From Pseudochelatococcus sp050946405 (GTDB lineage: Bacteria > Pseudomonadota > Alphaproteobacteria > Rhizobiales > Beijerinckiaceae): a stretch of 64,000 bases of DNA. Position numbers and translations under genes: made by a program. This document shows, piece by piece, positions 54,533-62,637 of this stretch. The first letter of the stretch is position 1, and each line of letters begins with the position of its first letter. The stretch is from the NCBI RefSeq assembly GCF_050946405.1, contig NZ_JBMNUS010000012.1:81372-145371 (forward strand), written 5' to 3'. A model generated the notes under the pieces. That model was not told the origin of the DNA. It saw nothing but the letters and a program-made list of their open reading frames with translations, and ran no database searches.

Positions 54533-55960
54533 ATGGCCGATAGCCTGCACGACAATGCGAAACCGCGTACACTCTATGACAAGATCTGGGACGACCACGT
54601 TGTCGCCCGGCAGGAGGATGGCACCTGCCTGCTCTATATCGACCGCCATCTCGTGCATGAGGTGACGAGCCCGCAGGCGTTCGAGGGGCTTCGTGTCGCC
54701 GGGCGCAAGCTGCGCGCGCCGAACCGCACGCTGGCGGTGGTCGATCACAACGTGCCGACCACCGACCGCTCGAAGGGCATCGACGATCCCGAAAGCGCCC
54801 AGCAGGTCGCGACGCTGGCCGAGAACGCGCGTGACTTCGGCGTCGAATATTACAACGAGCTGGACAAGCGGCAGGGCATCGTGCACGTCGTCGGGCCGGA
54901 GCAGGGCTTTACGTTGCCCGGCACCACCATCGTCTGCGGCGACAGCCACACTTCCACGCATGGCGCTTTCGGCGCGCTGGCGCACGGCATCGGCACGTCC
55001 GAGGTGGAGCATGTGCTCGCCACCCAGACGCTGATCCAGAAGAAGGCGCGCAACATGCGCGTCACCGTCGACGGCCGGTTGCCCGAGGGCGTCAGCGCCA
55101 AGGATGTGGTGCTCGCGATCATCGGCGAGATCGGCACGGCCGGCGGCACGGGCCATGTCATCGAGTTCGCCGGCGAGGCGATCCGCTCGTTGTCGGTCGA
55201 GGGCCGCTTGACGGTCTGCAACATGACCATCGAGGGCGGCGCGCGCGCCGGCATGGTGGCGCCGGACGAAAAGATCTACGACTATCTCAAGGGTCGTCCC
55301 AAGGCGCCGCAGGGCGCGGCGTGGGAGGCGGCCGTGCGCTACTGGGACAGCCTGCGCACGGACGAGGGCGCGTTCTTCGACCGCGAGGTCGTGCTGGACG
55401 GCGCCAACCTGCCGCCCATCGTGACGTGGGGCACGAGCCCCGAGGACGTGGTGTCTGTCGCCGGCGTGGTGCCGAACCCGGACGACATCGCCGACGAGAT
55501 GAAGCGGCAGGCGAAGTGGCGCGCGCTCGACTACATCGGCCTCAAGCCCGGCACGAAGATCACCGACATTCCGGTGGATCGCGTGTTCATCGGTTCCTGC
55601 ACCAACGGCCGCATCGAGGATATCCGCGCGGCGGCGCGCATCGTCGCCGGCCATCGCGTGCATGAGAGCGTGAAGGCCATGGTGGTGCCGGGCTCCGGCC
55701 TCGTCAAGCTTCAGGCGGAGGCGGAGGGGCTCGACCGCATCCTGATCGATGCCGGCATCGAGTGGCGCGAGCCGGGCTGCTCCATGTGCCTGGCCATGAA
55801 CGCCGACAAGCTGGAGCCGGGCGAACGCTGCGCTTCCACCTCCAACCGCAATTTCGAGGGCCGGCAGGGCTTCAAGGGGCGGACGCATCTCGTCTCGCCG
55901 GCGATGGCGGCGGCGGCGGCGATCGCCGGGCGCTTCGTCGACGTGCGCGACTGGCGCTGA
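54533..55960 (+). CDS. leuC: 3-isopropylmalate dehydratase large subunit
   Basis: From the ATG at 54533 the protein has 475 residues. The 4Fe-4S ligands are in FIGSCTNGRIEDIR and EPGCSMCLAMNAD, with GDSHTSTHGAFGALAHGIG. With LeuD it isomerises 2- to 3-isopropylmalate in leucine synthesis. It precedes a 40-aa membrane protein, a zincin, leuD and leuB. Confidence 0.97.
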   Translation: MADSLHDNAKPRTLYDKIWDDHVVARQEDGTCLLYIDRHLVHEVTSPQAFEGLRVAGRKLRAPNRTLAVVDHNVPTTDRSKGIDDPESAQQVATLAENARDFGVEYYNELDKRQGIVHVVGPEQGFTLPGTTIVCGDSHTSTHGAFGALAHGIGTSEVEHVLATQTLIQKKARNMRVTVDGRLPEGVSAKDVVLAIIGEIGTAGGTGHVIEFAGEAIRSLSVEGRLTVCNMTIEGGARAGMVAPDEKIYDYLKGRPKAPQGAAWEAAVRYWDSLRTDEGAFFDREVVLDGANLPPIVTWGTSPEDVVSVAGVVPNPDDIADEMKRQAKWRALDYIGLKPGTKITDIPVDRVFIGSCTNGRIEDIRAAARIVAGHRVHESVKAMVVPGSGLVKLQAEAEGLDRILIDAGIEWREPGCSMCLAMNADKLEPGERCASTSNRNFEGRQGFKGRTHLVSPAMAAAAAIAGRFVDVRDWR

Positions 55961-55974
55961 ACGGAGGACAGCCG

Positions 55975-56097
55975 ATGACGGACGAGACGCCGGACAGGAT
56001 GGAAATCTGGGGCAGGCGTCTCGGGCGCGGGCTCGCCTGTGTCGCGCTCGGCGTGCTGTTCGTGCTGTTCGTCATGAATTTCGGGAGCGAGCCGTGA
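55975..56097 (+). CDS. 40-aa single-helix membrane protein between leuC and leuD
   Basis: The ATG at 55975 follows GGAGGACAGCC and gives 40 residues. The N-terminus is charged (MTDETPDRMEIWGRRLGR), and one helix follows (LACVALGVLFVLFVMNFG). It overlaps the zincin GTG by four bases. Function unknown; the strong ribosome site supports it being real. Confidence 0.7.
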   Translation: MTDETPDRMEIWGRRLGRGLACVALGVLFVLFVMNFGSEP

Positions 56098-56540
56098 GCG
56101 ATGGCATAGACCGCTGGCGCGACGCCATGGCGCCGGGTCTCGACGTATTCGAGGATCTGGCGGCGGCCGCCTTCGCCGCGCTGCCGGAGGAATTCCGGCG
56201 GCTGGCGCGCGATGTCGTCGTCCGCATCGAGGACTTTCCCGACGACGAGACGCTCGACGCGATGGAATGCGAGACGCCCTTCGACCTGCTCGGCCTCTTT
56301 CAGGGCAACGGGCTGGCGCAGGGCGGCGGCCTGCCGTGGACCGGGCAGATGCCCAACATGGTGTTTCTGTATCGCCGGCCCATTCTCGATTACTGGGCCG
56401 ACCACGAGGAAACGCTGGGCGGCCTGATCACCCATGTGCTGGTGCACGAGATCGGCCACCATTTCGGCCTTTCCGATGCCGACATGGAAGAGATCGAGCG
56501 GCGCGCCGGGCAGGACGAGGGCGACGGCGGCTCGGGCTGA
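56094..56540 (+). CDS. Zincin-type metallopeptidase family protein
   Basis: The GTG at 56094 gives 148 residues. The zinc motif is VLVHEIGHHFGLSDADMEEI, and LPEEFRRLARDVVVRIEDFP is typical of this small conserved family (DUF1025-like). It has no signal peptide, so it is probably cytoplasmic. It is inserted between leuC and leuD with the small membrane protein. Confidence 0.88.
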   Translation: MSDGIDRWRDAMAPGLDVFEDLAAAAFAALPEEFRRLARDVVVRIEDFPDDETLDAMECETPFDLLGLFQGNGLAQGGGLPWTGQMPNMVFLYRRPILDYWADHEETLGGLITHVLVHEIGHHFGLSDADMEEIERRAGQDEGDGGSG

Positions 56541-56587
56541 GGCATCAACGGCTGAAACGCGGCGTTATCAGCATAAGGATTTTCACG

Positions 56588-57193
56588 ATGGAAAAATTCA
56601 ACCAGTTGACCAGCGTGGCGGCGCCGATGGAAATCGTCAACGTCGACACCGACATGATCATCCCCAAGCAATATCTCAAGACGATCAAGCGCACGGGTCT
56701 CGCGCGCGGCCTGTTCGCGGAAATGCGGCTCAACGAGGACGGCACGGAGAACCCCGATTTCGTGCTCAACAAGCCCGCCTACCGCAAGGCGCAGATTCTG
56801 GTGGCGGGCGACAATTTCGGCTGCGGCTCCTCGCGCGAGCATGCGCCGTGGGCCTTGCTCGATTTCGGCATCCGCTGCGTGATCTCGACCTCGTTCGCGG
56901 ATATTTTCTACAACAACTGCTTCAAGAACGGCATTCTGCCGATCCGCGTCACGCCCGAGGAACTCGACCTGCTGATGGACAACGCCCGGCGCGGCGAGAA
57001 CGCGCGCCTCACCGTCGATCTGGAGGCGCAGACGATCACGGCGTCAGACGGCGAGGTGGTGGCGTTCGACATCGACGCCTTCCGCAAGCACTGCCTGTTG
57101 AACGGTCTCGACGACATCGGCCTGACGATGGAAAAATCCGGGGAGATCGTGGATTATGAGGCCCGGAACGCCGACGAGCGCCCGTGGGTGTGA
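56588..57193 (+). CDS. leuD: 3-isopropylmalate dehydratase small subunit
   Basis: The ATG at 56588 gives 201 residues (MEKFNQLTSVAAPMEIVNVD). The swivel-domain motif GDNFGCGSSREHAPWAL is present. It binds LeuC to make the isomerase. Confidence 0.97.
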   Translation: MEKFNQLTSVAAPMEIVNVDTDMIIPKQYLKTIKRTGLARGLFAEMRLNEDGTENPDFVLNKPAYRKAQILVAGDNFGCGSSREHAPWALLDFGIRCVISTSFADIFYNNCFKNGILPIRVTPEELDLLMDNARRGENARLTVDLEAQTITASDGEVVAFDIDAFRKHCLLNGLDDIGLTMEKSGEIVDYEARNADERPWV

Positions 57194-57244
57194 CGCGCGG
57201 GCGCGTCGGTATCGATAACCAACAATCAGAAAAGGCGTGCGTCG

Positions 57245-58354
57245 ATGACATCCCACAATCTGCTGCTCCTGCCGGGCGACGGCATCGGACCCGAAGTCGC
57301 GGGCGAGGTGGAAAAACTCGTCAACTGGTTCTCGCAACGCGGGATCGCGCGGTTCGAGGTGGAGAAGGATCTCGTCGGCGGCGCGTCCTTCGATGCGCAT
57401 GCCACGGCGCTGACGGATGCGGCGCTGGGCCGGGCGCTGGCGGCGGATGCGGTGCTGTTCGGCGCCGTCGGCGGGCCGAAGTGGAACGACGTGCCTTACG
57501 GCGAGCGCCCCGAGGCCGGCCTGCTGCGGCTGCGCAAGGATCTGGGCCTGTTCGCCAACCTGCGCCCGGCGATCTGCTATCCGGCGCTCGCGGAGGCGTC
57601 GGCGCTCAAGCGCGAGTATGTGGACGGGCTCAACCTCGTCATCGTGCGCGAACTCACCGGCGGCGTCTATTTCGGCGAGCCCAAGGAGATCGTGACGCTG
57701 GAGAACGGCGAGAAGCGCGCCGTCGACACGCAGATCTACACCACGCACGAGATCGAGCGCATCGCGCGCGTGGCCTTCGAGCTGGCGCGCCGGCGCTCCG
57801 GCCGGGTGGCGTCGGCTGAGAAGCGCAACGTGATGAAGACCGGCGTGCTGTGGCATCAGGTCGTCAGCGAGGTGCACAAGCATTATCAGGATGTCGCGCT
57901 GGAGCACATTCTCGCCGACAATTGCGGCATGCAGCTCGTGCGCAACCCGAAGCAGTTCGATGTGATCGTCACCGACAACCTGTTCGGCGATCTCCTGTCG
58001 GACGTGGCGGCGATGCTGACCGGCTCGCTCGGCATGCTGCCGTCCGCTTCGCTCGGGGCGGAAGATCCGGCGACCGGCAAGCGCCGCGCGCTCTATGAGC
58101 CGGTGCACGGTTCCGCGCCGGACATCGCGGGGCAGGGGCTCGCCAACCCGCTCGCCATGATCGGCTCCTTCGCCATGGCGCTGCGCTATTCGTTCCAGCT
58201 CGGGGAAGAGGCGGATCTGGTGGAAAAGGCGGTGGCCAACGTGCTCGCGGCCGGCATTCGCACCAGGGACATCGCCGCGCCCGGCGCCAACACCGTCGGC
58301 ACGGGCGAGATGGGCGACGCGATCATCCGCGAGCTGGAATCGCTGGTGCAGTAA
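57245..58354 (+). CDS. leuB: 3-isopropylmalate dehydrogenase
   Basis: The 369-residue enzyme has the NAD- and substrate-binding motifs LLLPGDGIGPEVAGEVEKL, RKDLGLFANLRPAICYP, DNLFGDLLSDVAAMLTGSLG and EPVHGSAPDIAGQGLANP. It oxidises and decarboxylates 3-isopropylmalate. It ends the leu cluster here. Confidence 0.97.
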   Translation: MTSHNLLLLPGDGIGPEVAGEVEKLVNWFSQRGIARFEVEKDLVGGASFDAHATALTDAALGRALAADAVLFGAVGGPKWNDVPYGERPEAGLLRLRKDLGLFANLRPAICYPALAEASALKREYVDGLNLVIVRELTGGVYFGEPKEIVTLENGEKRAVDTQIYTTHEIERIARVAFELARRRSGRVASAEKRNVMKTGVLWHQVVSEVHKHYQDVALEHILADNCGMQLVRNPKQFDVIVTDNLFGDLLSDVAAMLTGSLGMLPSASLGAEDPATGKRRALYEPVHGSAPDIAGQGLANPLAMIGSFAMALRYSFQLGEEADLVEKAVANVLAAGIRTRDIAAPGANTVGTGEMGDAIIRELESLVQ

Positions 58355-58374
58355 GCGCTTTACTCGCCTTCGCC

Positions 58375-59202
58375 TTATTCGCCTTTCGGGGGCACCGGCT
58401 GCGGCACGCCGCCGCATTCGGGCCGCCGGCGTTCGTTGGCGGCGGCGAAGAGCGCGGCCGCCGGCGTTTCCCGCGCGGCTTCCGTCACCGCGAGGTGATC
58501 GAGGAAGCAGGCGATTTCCAGCGGCTCCACCGGCGTCGAATCGCAGAACCAGCCCGATATCTGCCACCCCGCGACATCCGTCTGCCTGAACGCCTGGCAG
58601 ACGCGCTCCGTGCCTTCGTGGTTCAGCCGCACGTCGGTGATTTCCGCCGGGCCGAACTTCGTGTCTTCCATGGTCAGGCGGCCCATGCCGGTGATGCCGA
58701 CACCCGCCTCCGCCGACCGGCGCGCGAGATCGACGAAAAAGGTCGACGCCGGCGGCGCTTCGCGGCCGAGGCGATAGATGGACAGGCGCAGATGCAGCCC
58801 CTCGTCGTGGTAATCGCCGAAGGCAAGCACATCCTCGCGTCCGCCGAGCGCGTGCTCGCGGGCGACGTAGCGCGCGGGAAGATCGATCAGTTCGCGCGTG
58901 CGCAACCCGTAGAGCGGCTCCGCCGCCGGAATGGTCGTCCAGATGGCGGGCTTGTCGTCGAGCGCGTCGATGGCGGGCGTCGGGCGGGCCACGTAGGTTT
59001 CCGGCGGGGTGAGAAAGGCATCGCCGTTGCCGGGGCCGATGCCCGGCACCTTGAGCGCCGCGATGCCGGCAACCAGCGTGACAGTCAGCACGAGCGACAC
59101 GACCGATACGCGTTTGCGCCGCTGCCGGCGCGCCCGTCCTCCGGGTTCCGGCTCGCCGGACCGGCTGTTCTCGTATATGTTGCCTGATGCCGTGAACGTC
59201 AT
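58375..59202 (-). CDS. Membrane-anchored protein of unknown function
   Basis: The 275-residue protein has a basic N-terminus (GRARRQRRKRVSV), one helix (VVSLVLTVTLVAGIAALKV) and a periplasmic domain (LRTRELIDLPARYVAREHAL, DYHDEGLHLRLSIYRLG, GWQISGWFCDSTPVEPLEIA). Two Cys near the C-terminus might pair. I do not recognise a named domain. It lies downstream of rsmB on the same strand; the 198-base gap (59203-59400) shows no gene. Confidence 0.7.
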   Translation of the reverse strand: MTFTASGNIYENSRSGEPEPGGRARRQRRKRVSVVSLVLTVTLVAGIAALKVPGIGPGNGDAFLTPPETYVARPTPAIDALDDKPAIWTTIPAAEPLYGLRTRELIDLPARYVAREHALGGREDVLAFGDYHDEGLHLRLSIYRLGREAPPASTFFVDLARRSAEAGVGITGMGRLTMEDTKFGPAEITDVRLNHEGTERVCQAFRQTDVAGWQISGWFCDSTPVEPLEIACFLDHLAVTEAARETPAAALFAAANERRRPECGGVPQPVPPKGE

Positions 59203-59400
59203 CGCCGTTTCCAGGGTGAATGCGTCATCGCCGCGCCCGCGCCGCAGCCTGTCCGGCCCGCCAGCCTGAACGCCGCCCGAACCGCGTGCATCCTACACGC
59301 ACCGAAGCCCGGCGGGGCGACGGCGGCGCGAATACCTGCCCGCAACGTAAACGGAAAGTTACCGTAAAAACGTTTTCCACAGGCTTTGCACAGGCCGCGC

Positions 59401-60783
59401 TCAGGCTTGCCGTCGCAACCGTGCCGCGAAGAACCCGTCGAGGCCGGCGAGGCGCGGCGTCTCGTGCGGCAGGTGGTGGGGCAGGGTGCGCAGGTCTCCC
59501 TGCGCATTGACGATGCCCGTAATGCCGCCGGCTTCGTCCGGCGTGGCGGGGGCGCGCTTGAAATCGGGATGGCGGGCGAGAAAAGCGGCGATCTGGTCCT
59601 CGCCCTCCTCGGGCTCCAGCGAGCAGGTGCTGTAGACGAGCCGCCCGCCGGGCCGCACCAGCGCGGCCGCGCGGTCGAGCAGCGCGGACTGGAGCGCGGC
59701 GAGGCTCGCGATTTCCTCCGGCTTCTTGATCCAGGCGACATCCGGGTGGCGGCGGATGGTGCCGGTGGCGGAGCAGGGGGCATCGAGCAGCACGGCGTCG
59801 AAGGGCTCGGCGCTGAAGGTGCGGGCGTCGGCCGCCACGGTCTTCACGTCGAGCCGCAGGCGCGCCATGTTTTCCGCAAGGCGCGCGAGGCGTTCCGGCG
59901 AACGGTCGAGCGCGGTGACGGCCGCGCCCGCCGCCGCGAGCTGGGCCGTCTTGCCGCCCGGCGCGGCGCACAGGTCGAGAACGCGCTCGCCCGGTTGCGC
60001 GGCGATCAGGCGGGCCGGCAGGCTCGCCGCCGCATCCTGCACCCACCATTCGCCGTCGGCGTAGCCGGGCAGCGCCGGGACGTGCAAGCGTTCGTGCAGG
60101 CGGATCGACCCGTTGGGAAGCAGCAGGCCGCCGAGACGCTCCGCCCAGCCCGGCGCGTCCGACTTCACGGAGATGTCGACGCCGGGCTCGAAGCGCAGCG
60201 CCCCGGCGATGGCGCGCGCCGTCGCCGCGCCATAATTCTTGCGCCAGCGCTCCAGCAGCCAGGACGGCAGGTCGTCGGCTCCGGTGTCGGCGAGGATGGC
60301 CTCGCGCGCTTCCGCCACCCGCCGCAGCACGGCGTTGACGAGTTTCGCGTAGGGAAAGGCGCGCCGGTCCGCCTTTGCGTGATGGACGGCGAGATCGACC
60401 GCCGCGCGGGCGGGCACGTCGAGCAGCAGGATCTGCGCCGCGCCGACGATCAGGATTTCGGCCAGCAGACCGGACTTCGGCGGCAGGCCGCGCGGCAGGC
60501 GTGCGTCGAGCGCCGCGCGGAGGGTGCCGAGGCGGCGCAGCGCGGCGGTGACGATGGCGCGCGCCAGCGCCCGGTCGCGCTCGTCGAGCGTCGGGCCGTC
60601 GCCCTGCGAAAACTGGCGCTCCAGCGCCTCGTCGAGCGCCAGCCGTTCCAGCAGGATGTCGGCGAGCGTCCATGCCGCGACGCGCCGCGCCGCAAGGCCG
60701 CGCGGGGCGGGAGGGGCCGCGCGGCGGGGGCGCGGGGAAGGGGCGTTGCGGGGAGCGTCGTCTCCCGGCCGGTTGCGCTGCAC
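59401..60783 (-). CDS. rsmB: RsmB-type rRNA cytosine-5 methyltransferase
   Basis: The 460-residue protein has an N-terminal NusB-like domain (about 30-160) and a SAM-dependent methyltransferase with LDLCAAPGGKTAQLA, LLDAPCSATGTIRRHPDV (catalytic Cys) and VYSTCSLEPEEGE. It methylates 16S rRNA. The extreme N-terminus is Arg/Pro-rich, so the start could be later. Confidence 0.92.
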   Translation of the reverse strand: MQRNRPGDDAPRNAPSPRPRRAAPPAPRGLAARRVAAWTLADILLERLALDEALERQFSQGDGPTLDERDRALARAIVTAALRRLGTLRAALDARLPRGLPPKSGLLAEILIVGAAQILLLDVPARAAVDLAVHHAKADRRAFPYAKLVNAVLRRVAEAREAILADTGADDLPSWLLERWRKNYGAATARAIAGALRFEPGVDISVKSDAPGWAERLGGLLLPNGSIRLHERLHVPALPGYADGEWWVQDAAASLPARLIAAQPGERVLDLCAAPGGKTAQLAAAGAAVTALDRSPERLARLAENMARLRLDVKTVAADARTFSAEPFDAVLLDAPCSATGTIRRHPDVAWIKKPEEIASLAALQSALLDRAAALVRPGGRLVYSTCSLEPEEGEDQIAAFLARHPDFKRAPATPDEAGGITGIVNAQGDLRTLPHHLPHETPRLAGLDGFFAARLRRQA

Positions 60784-60865
60784 GCTGTTGTGTCCTTATT
60801 ATGCGTTACGAGAATGGCTGTTTCGGTGCGCCGGACAACACCGGATCATTTCCGCGTTTTTCATC

Positions 60866-60891
60866 GAGCGCTTTCCGACCGGAAGGCGCTC
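60866..60891. repeat. Palindrome upstream of the DUF1674 gene
   Basis: GAGCGCTTTCC and GGAAGGCGCTC pair over 11 bases with one mismatch and a GACC loop, just before the AGGAGG site of the next gene. It resembles the other GAGCG-type palindromes in the window and may fold near the ribosome site. Confidence 0.5.
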
Positions 60892-60903
60892 AAAGGAGGC
60901 ATG

Positions 60904-61140
60904 ATGTCGTCGCGACCTGAAAAGAACCTTGCCGACCGGCAACTTCCGCCCGTGCCCGTGACGCGCAAGACGCTGACGCCCGCCGCCGAGCGGGCGCTGG
61001 CGGAGGCGGCGAGCCGGCGCGCCGTCATCGACGGCAAGGCCAACGCGCTGGCCGAGCGCCGGGAGGTCAACGGCCGCGGCGGATTGGAACCGGTGCGCTA
61101 TGACGACTGGGAAGTCAAGGGCATCGCCAGCGATTTCTGA
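60904..61140 (+). CDS. DUF1674 / SDHAF4 family protein
   Basis: I use the second ATG (60904) since the AGGAGG site is too close to the ATG at 60901; 78 residues. The conserved C-terminus GRGGLEPVRYDDWEVKGIAS is the mark of DUF1674. The mitochondrial homologue SDHAF4 helps assemble flavinated succinate dehydrogenase; a similar role here is inferred. Confidence 0.88.
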   Translation: MSSRPEKNLADRQLPPVPVTRKTLTPAAERALAEAASRRAVIDGKANALAERREVNGRGGLEPVRYDDWEVKGIASDF

Positions 61141-61262
61141 CGCCGCGGCAGGGGCGGGCGCCATATCCGGCACATGACAAAGCCGCCGCCGCCGCATAGA
61201 ACGGTGCGCGGAAGCCGGAACCTCTTTCCTGCATTCATGCAAACGGCGTCAGGAGAACATCG

Positions 61263-62564
61263 ATGGGCGATGGAGCAGACAAGCGGCTTGCGGCGATCCG
61301 CCGTCTCGTCGCCCATGTCGCGGAGAAGGCGCCGCTCGGCCTTTCCGTCCGCCTGTGGAACGGCGAAACGCTGCCGCTCGGCCCCGACGCGGGCGATCTC
61401 GCCGTCGTCATCCGCTCGCCGGAGGCCGTCACGCGGCTGGTGCGCGCGCCGCGCCTGCGGACGCTCGTGGAACTCTTCGGCGCGGGCGAGATCGACATCG
61501 CGGGCGGCACGCTGTTCGACCTCGCCGCCCGCCGCGGGGAAGCCGGCAAACGGTTGTGGAAGCGTCTCGACAAGGGGCTCGTGCTGCGGGCGCTGCTGCC
61601 GTTCGTCTTCGGCGCGGGCAGGGGAGACGGCCCAACCTATGCCTACACCGGCGCACAGACGGCGCGGGACGCGCAGGGGCGCGACAACAAGGCGCTGGTG
61701 CAGTTTCACTATGATGTGTCGAACGCCTTCTACGGGCTCTTCCTCGATCCCGAGATGCAATATTCCTGCGCCTGTTTCCCCACCTGGGAAACGGAGCTTG
61801 CCGAGGCGCAGCAGGCCAAGCTCAACATGATCTGCCGCAAGCTGCGGCTCCGGCCCGGCGAGCGCTTTCTCGACATCGGTTGCGGCTGGGGCGGGCTCGT
61901 CTGCCATGCGGCAAGCCGCTACGGCGTGAAGGCGCACGGCGTCACCTTGTCGCAGGCGCAGTTCGATTTCGTTCAGGACAAGATCGCGCATCTCGGCCTT
62001 GCCGACCGCGTGACGGTCGAGCTGAAGGATTACCGCGCGCTCGACGGCGCGTTCGACAAGATCGCCTCCATCGGCATGTTCGAGCATGTCGGGCTCGACA
62101 ACCACGCCGCCTATTTCGGCAAGCTGCACGCCCTGCTGCGCCCGCGCGGCCTGCTGCTCAACCACGCCATCACCCGCCCGGCCAAGAAGTCGAAGCGCGC
62201 CTTCCGGCGCAAGCGGCCGGAATATGCCGCGATCGTCGACTATATCTTTCCCGGCGCCGAACTCGATCATATCGGCGGCACCGTCGCCGGCATCGAGCGG
62301 CATGGCTTCGAGGTTCATGACGTGGAAGCCTGGCGCGAGCATTATGCGCGCACCACGCGGCTGTGGTGCGAGCGACTCGCGGCCAACCGCGACAAGGCCG
62401 TGGCGGAGGTCGGCGAGGCGAAGACGCGGCTGTGGCTGCTTTATCTCGCCGGCGTGTCGCTCGGCTTCGAGCGCGGCACCATCGGCATCTTCCAGACGCT
62501 GGCCTCGAAGCGCGCCCGCGGCGCATCCGGCCTGCCGCCGACACGCGCCGATCTTTACGTCTGA
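61263..62564 (+). CDS. cfa: Cyclopropane-fatty-acyl-phospholipid synthase
   Basis: The 433-residue protein has an N-terminal CFA domain and a SAM domain with FLDIGCGWGGLVCHAA and IGMFEHVGLDNHAAYF. It adds a methylene bridge to unsaturated phospholipid acyl chains. FHYDVSNAFYGLFLDPEMQY is typical. A bidirectional hairpin follows at 62603. Confidence 0.95.
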   Translation: MGDGADKRLAAIRRLVAHVAEKAPLGLSVRLWNGETLPLGPDAGDLAVVIRSPEAVTRLVRAPRLRTLVELFGAGEIDIAGGTLFDLAARRGEAGKRLWKRLDKGLVLRALLPFVFGAGRGDGPTYAYTGAQTARDAQGRDNKALVQFHYDVSNAFYGLFLDPEMQYSCACFPTWETELAEAQQAKLNMICRKLRLRPGERFLDIGCGWGGLVCHAASRYGVKAHGVTLSQAQFDFVQDKIAHLGLADRVTVELKDYRALDGAFDKIASIGMFEHVGLDNHAAYFGKLHALLRPRGLLLNHAITRPAKKSKRAFRRKRPEYAAIVDYIFPGAELDHIGGTVAGIERHGFEVHDVEAWREHYARTTRLWCERLAANRDKAVAEVGEAKTRLWLLYLAGVSLGFERGTIGIFQTLASKRARGASGLPPTRADLYV

Positions 62565-62602
62565 TCGTCTCCGGCGCTTCCGGGAGCGAGGGGCGGAAAC
62601 GG

Positions 62603-62629
62603 CGGCCGGGCAAGGTCGTTGCCCGGCCG
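62603..62629. terminator. Bidirectional hairpin between cfa and the chemoreceptor
   Basis: CGGCCGGGCAA and TTGCCCGGCCG pair perfectly over 11 bases with the loop GGTCG, between two convergent genes. No long T tract is present on either side. Confidence 0.65.
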
Positions 62630-62637
62630 TAGCGTGA

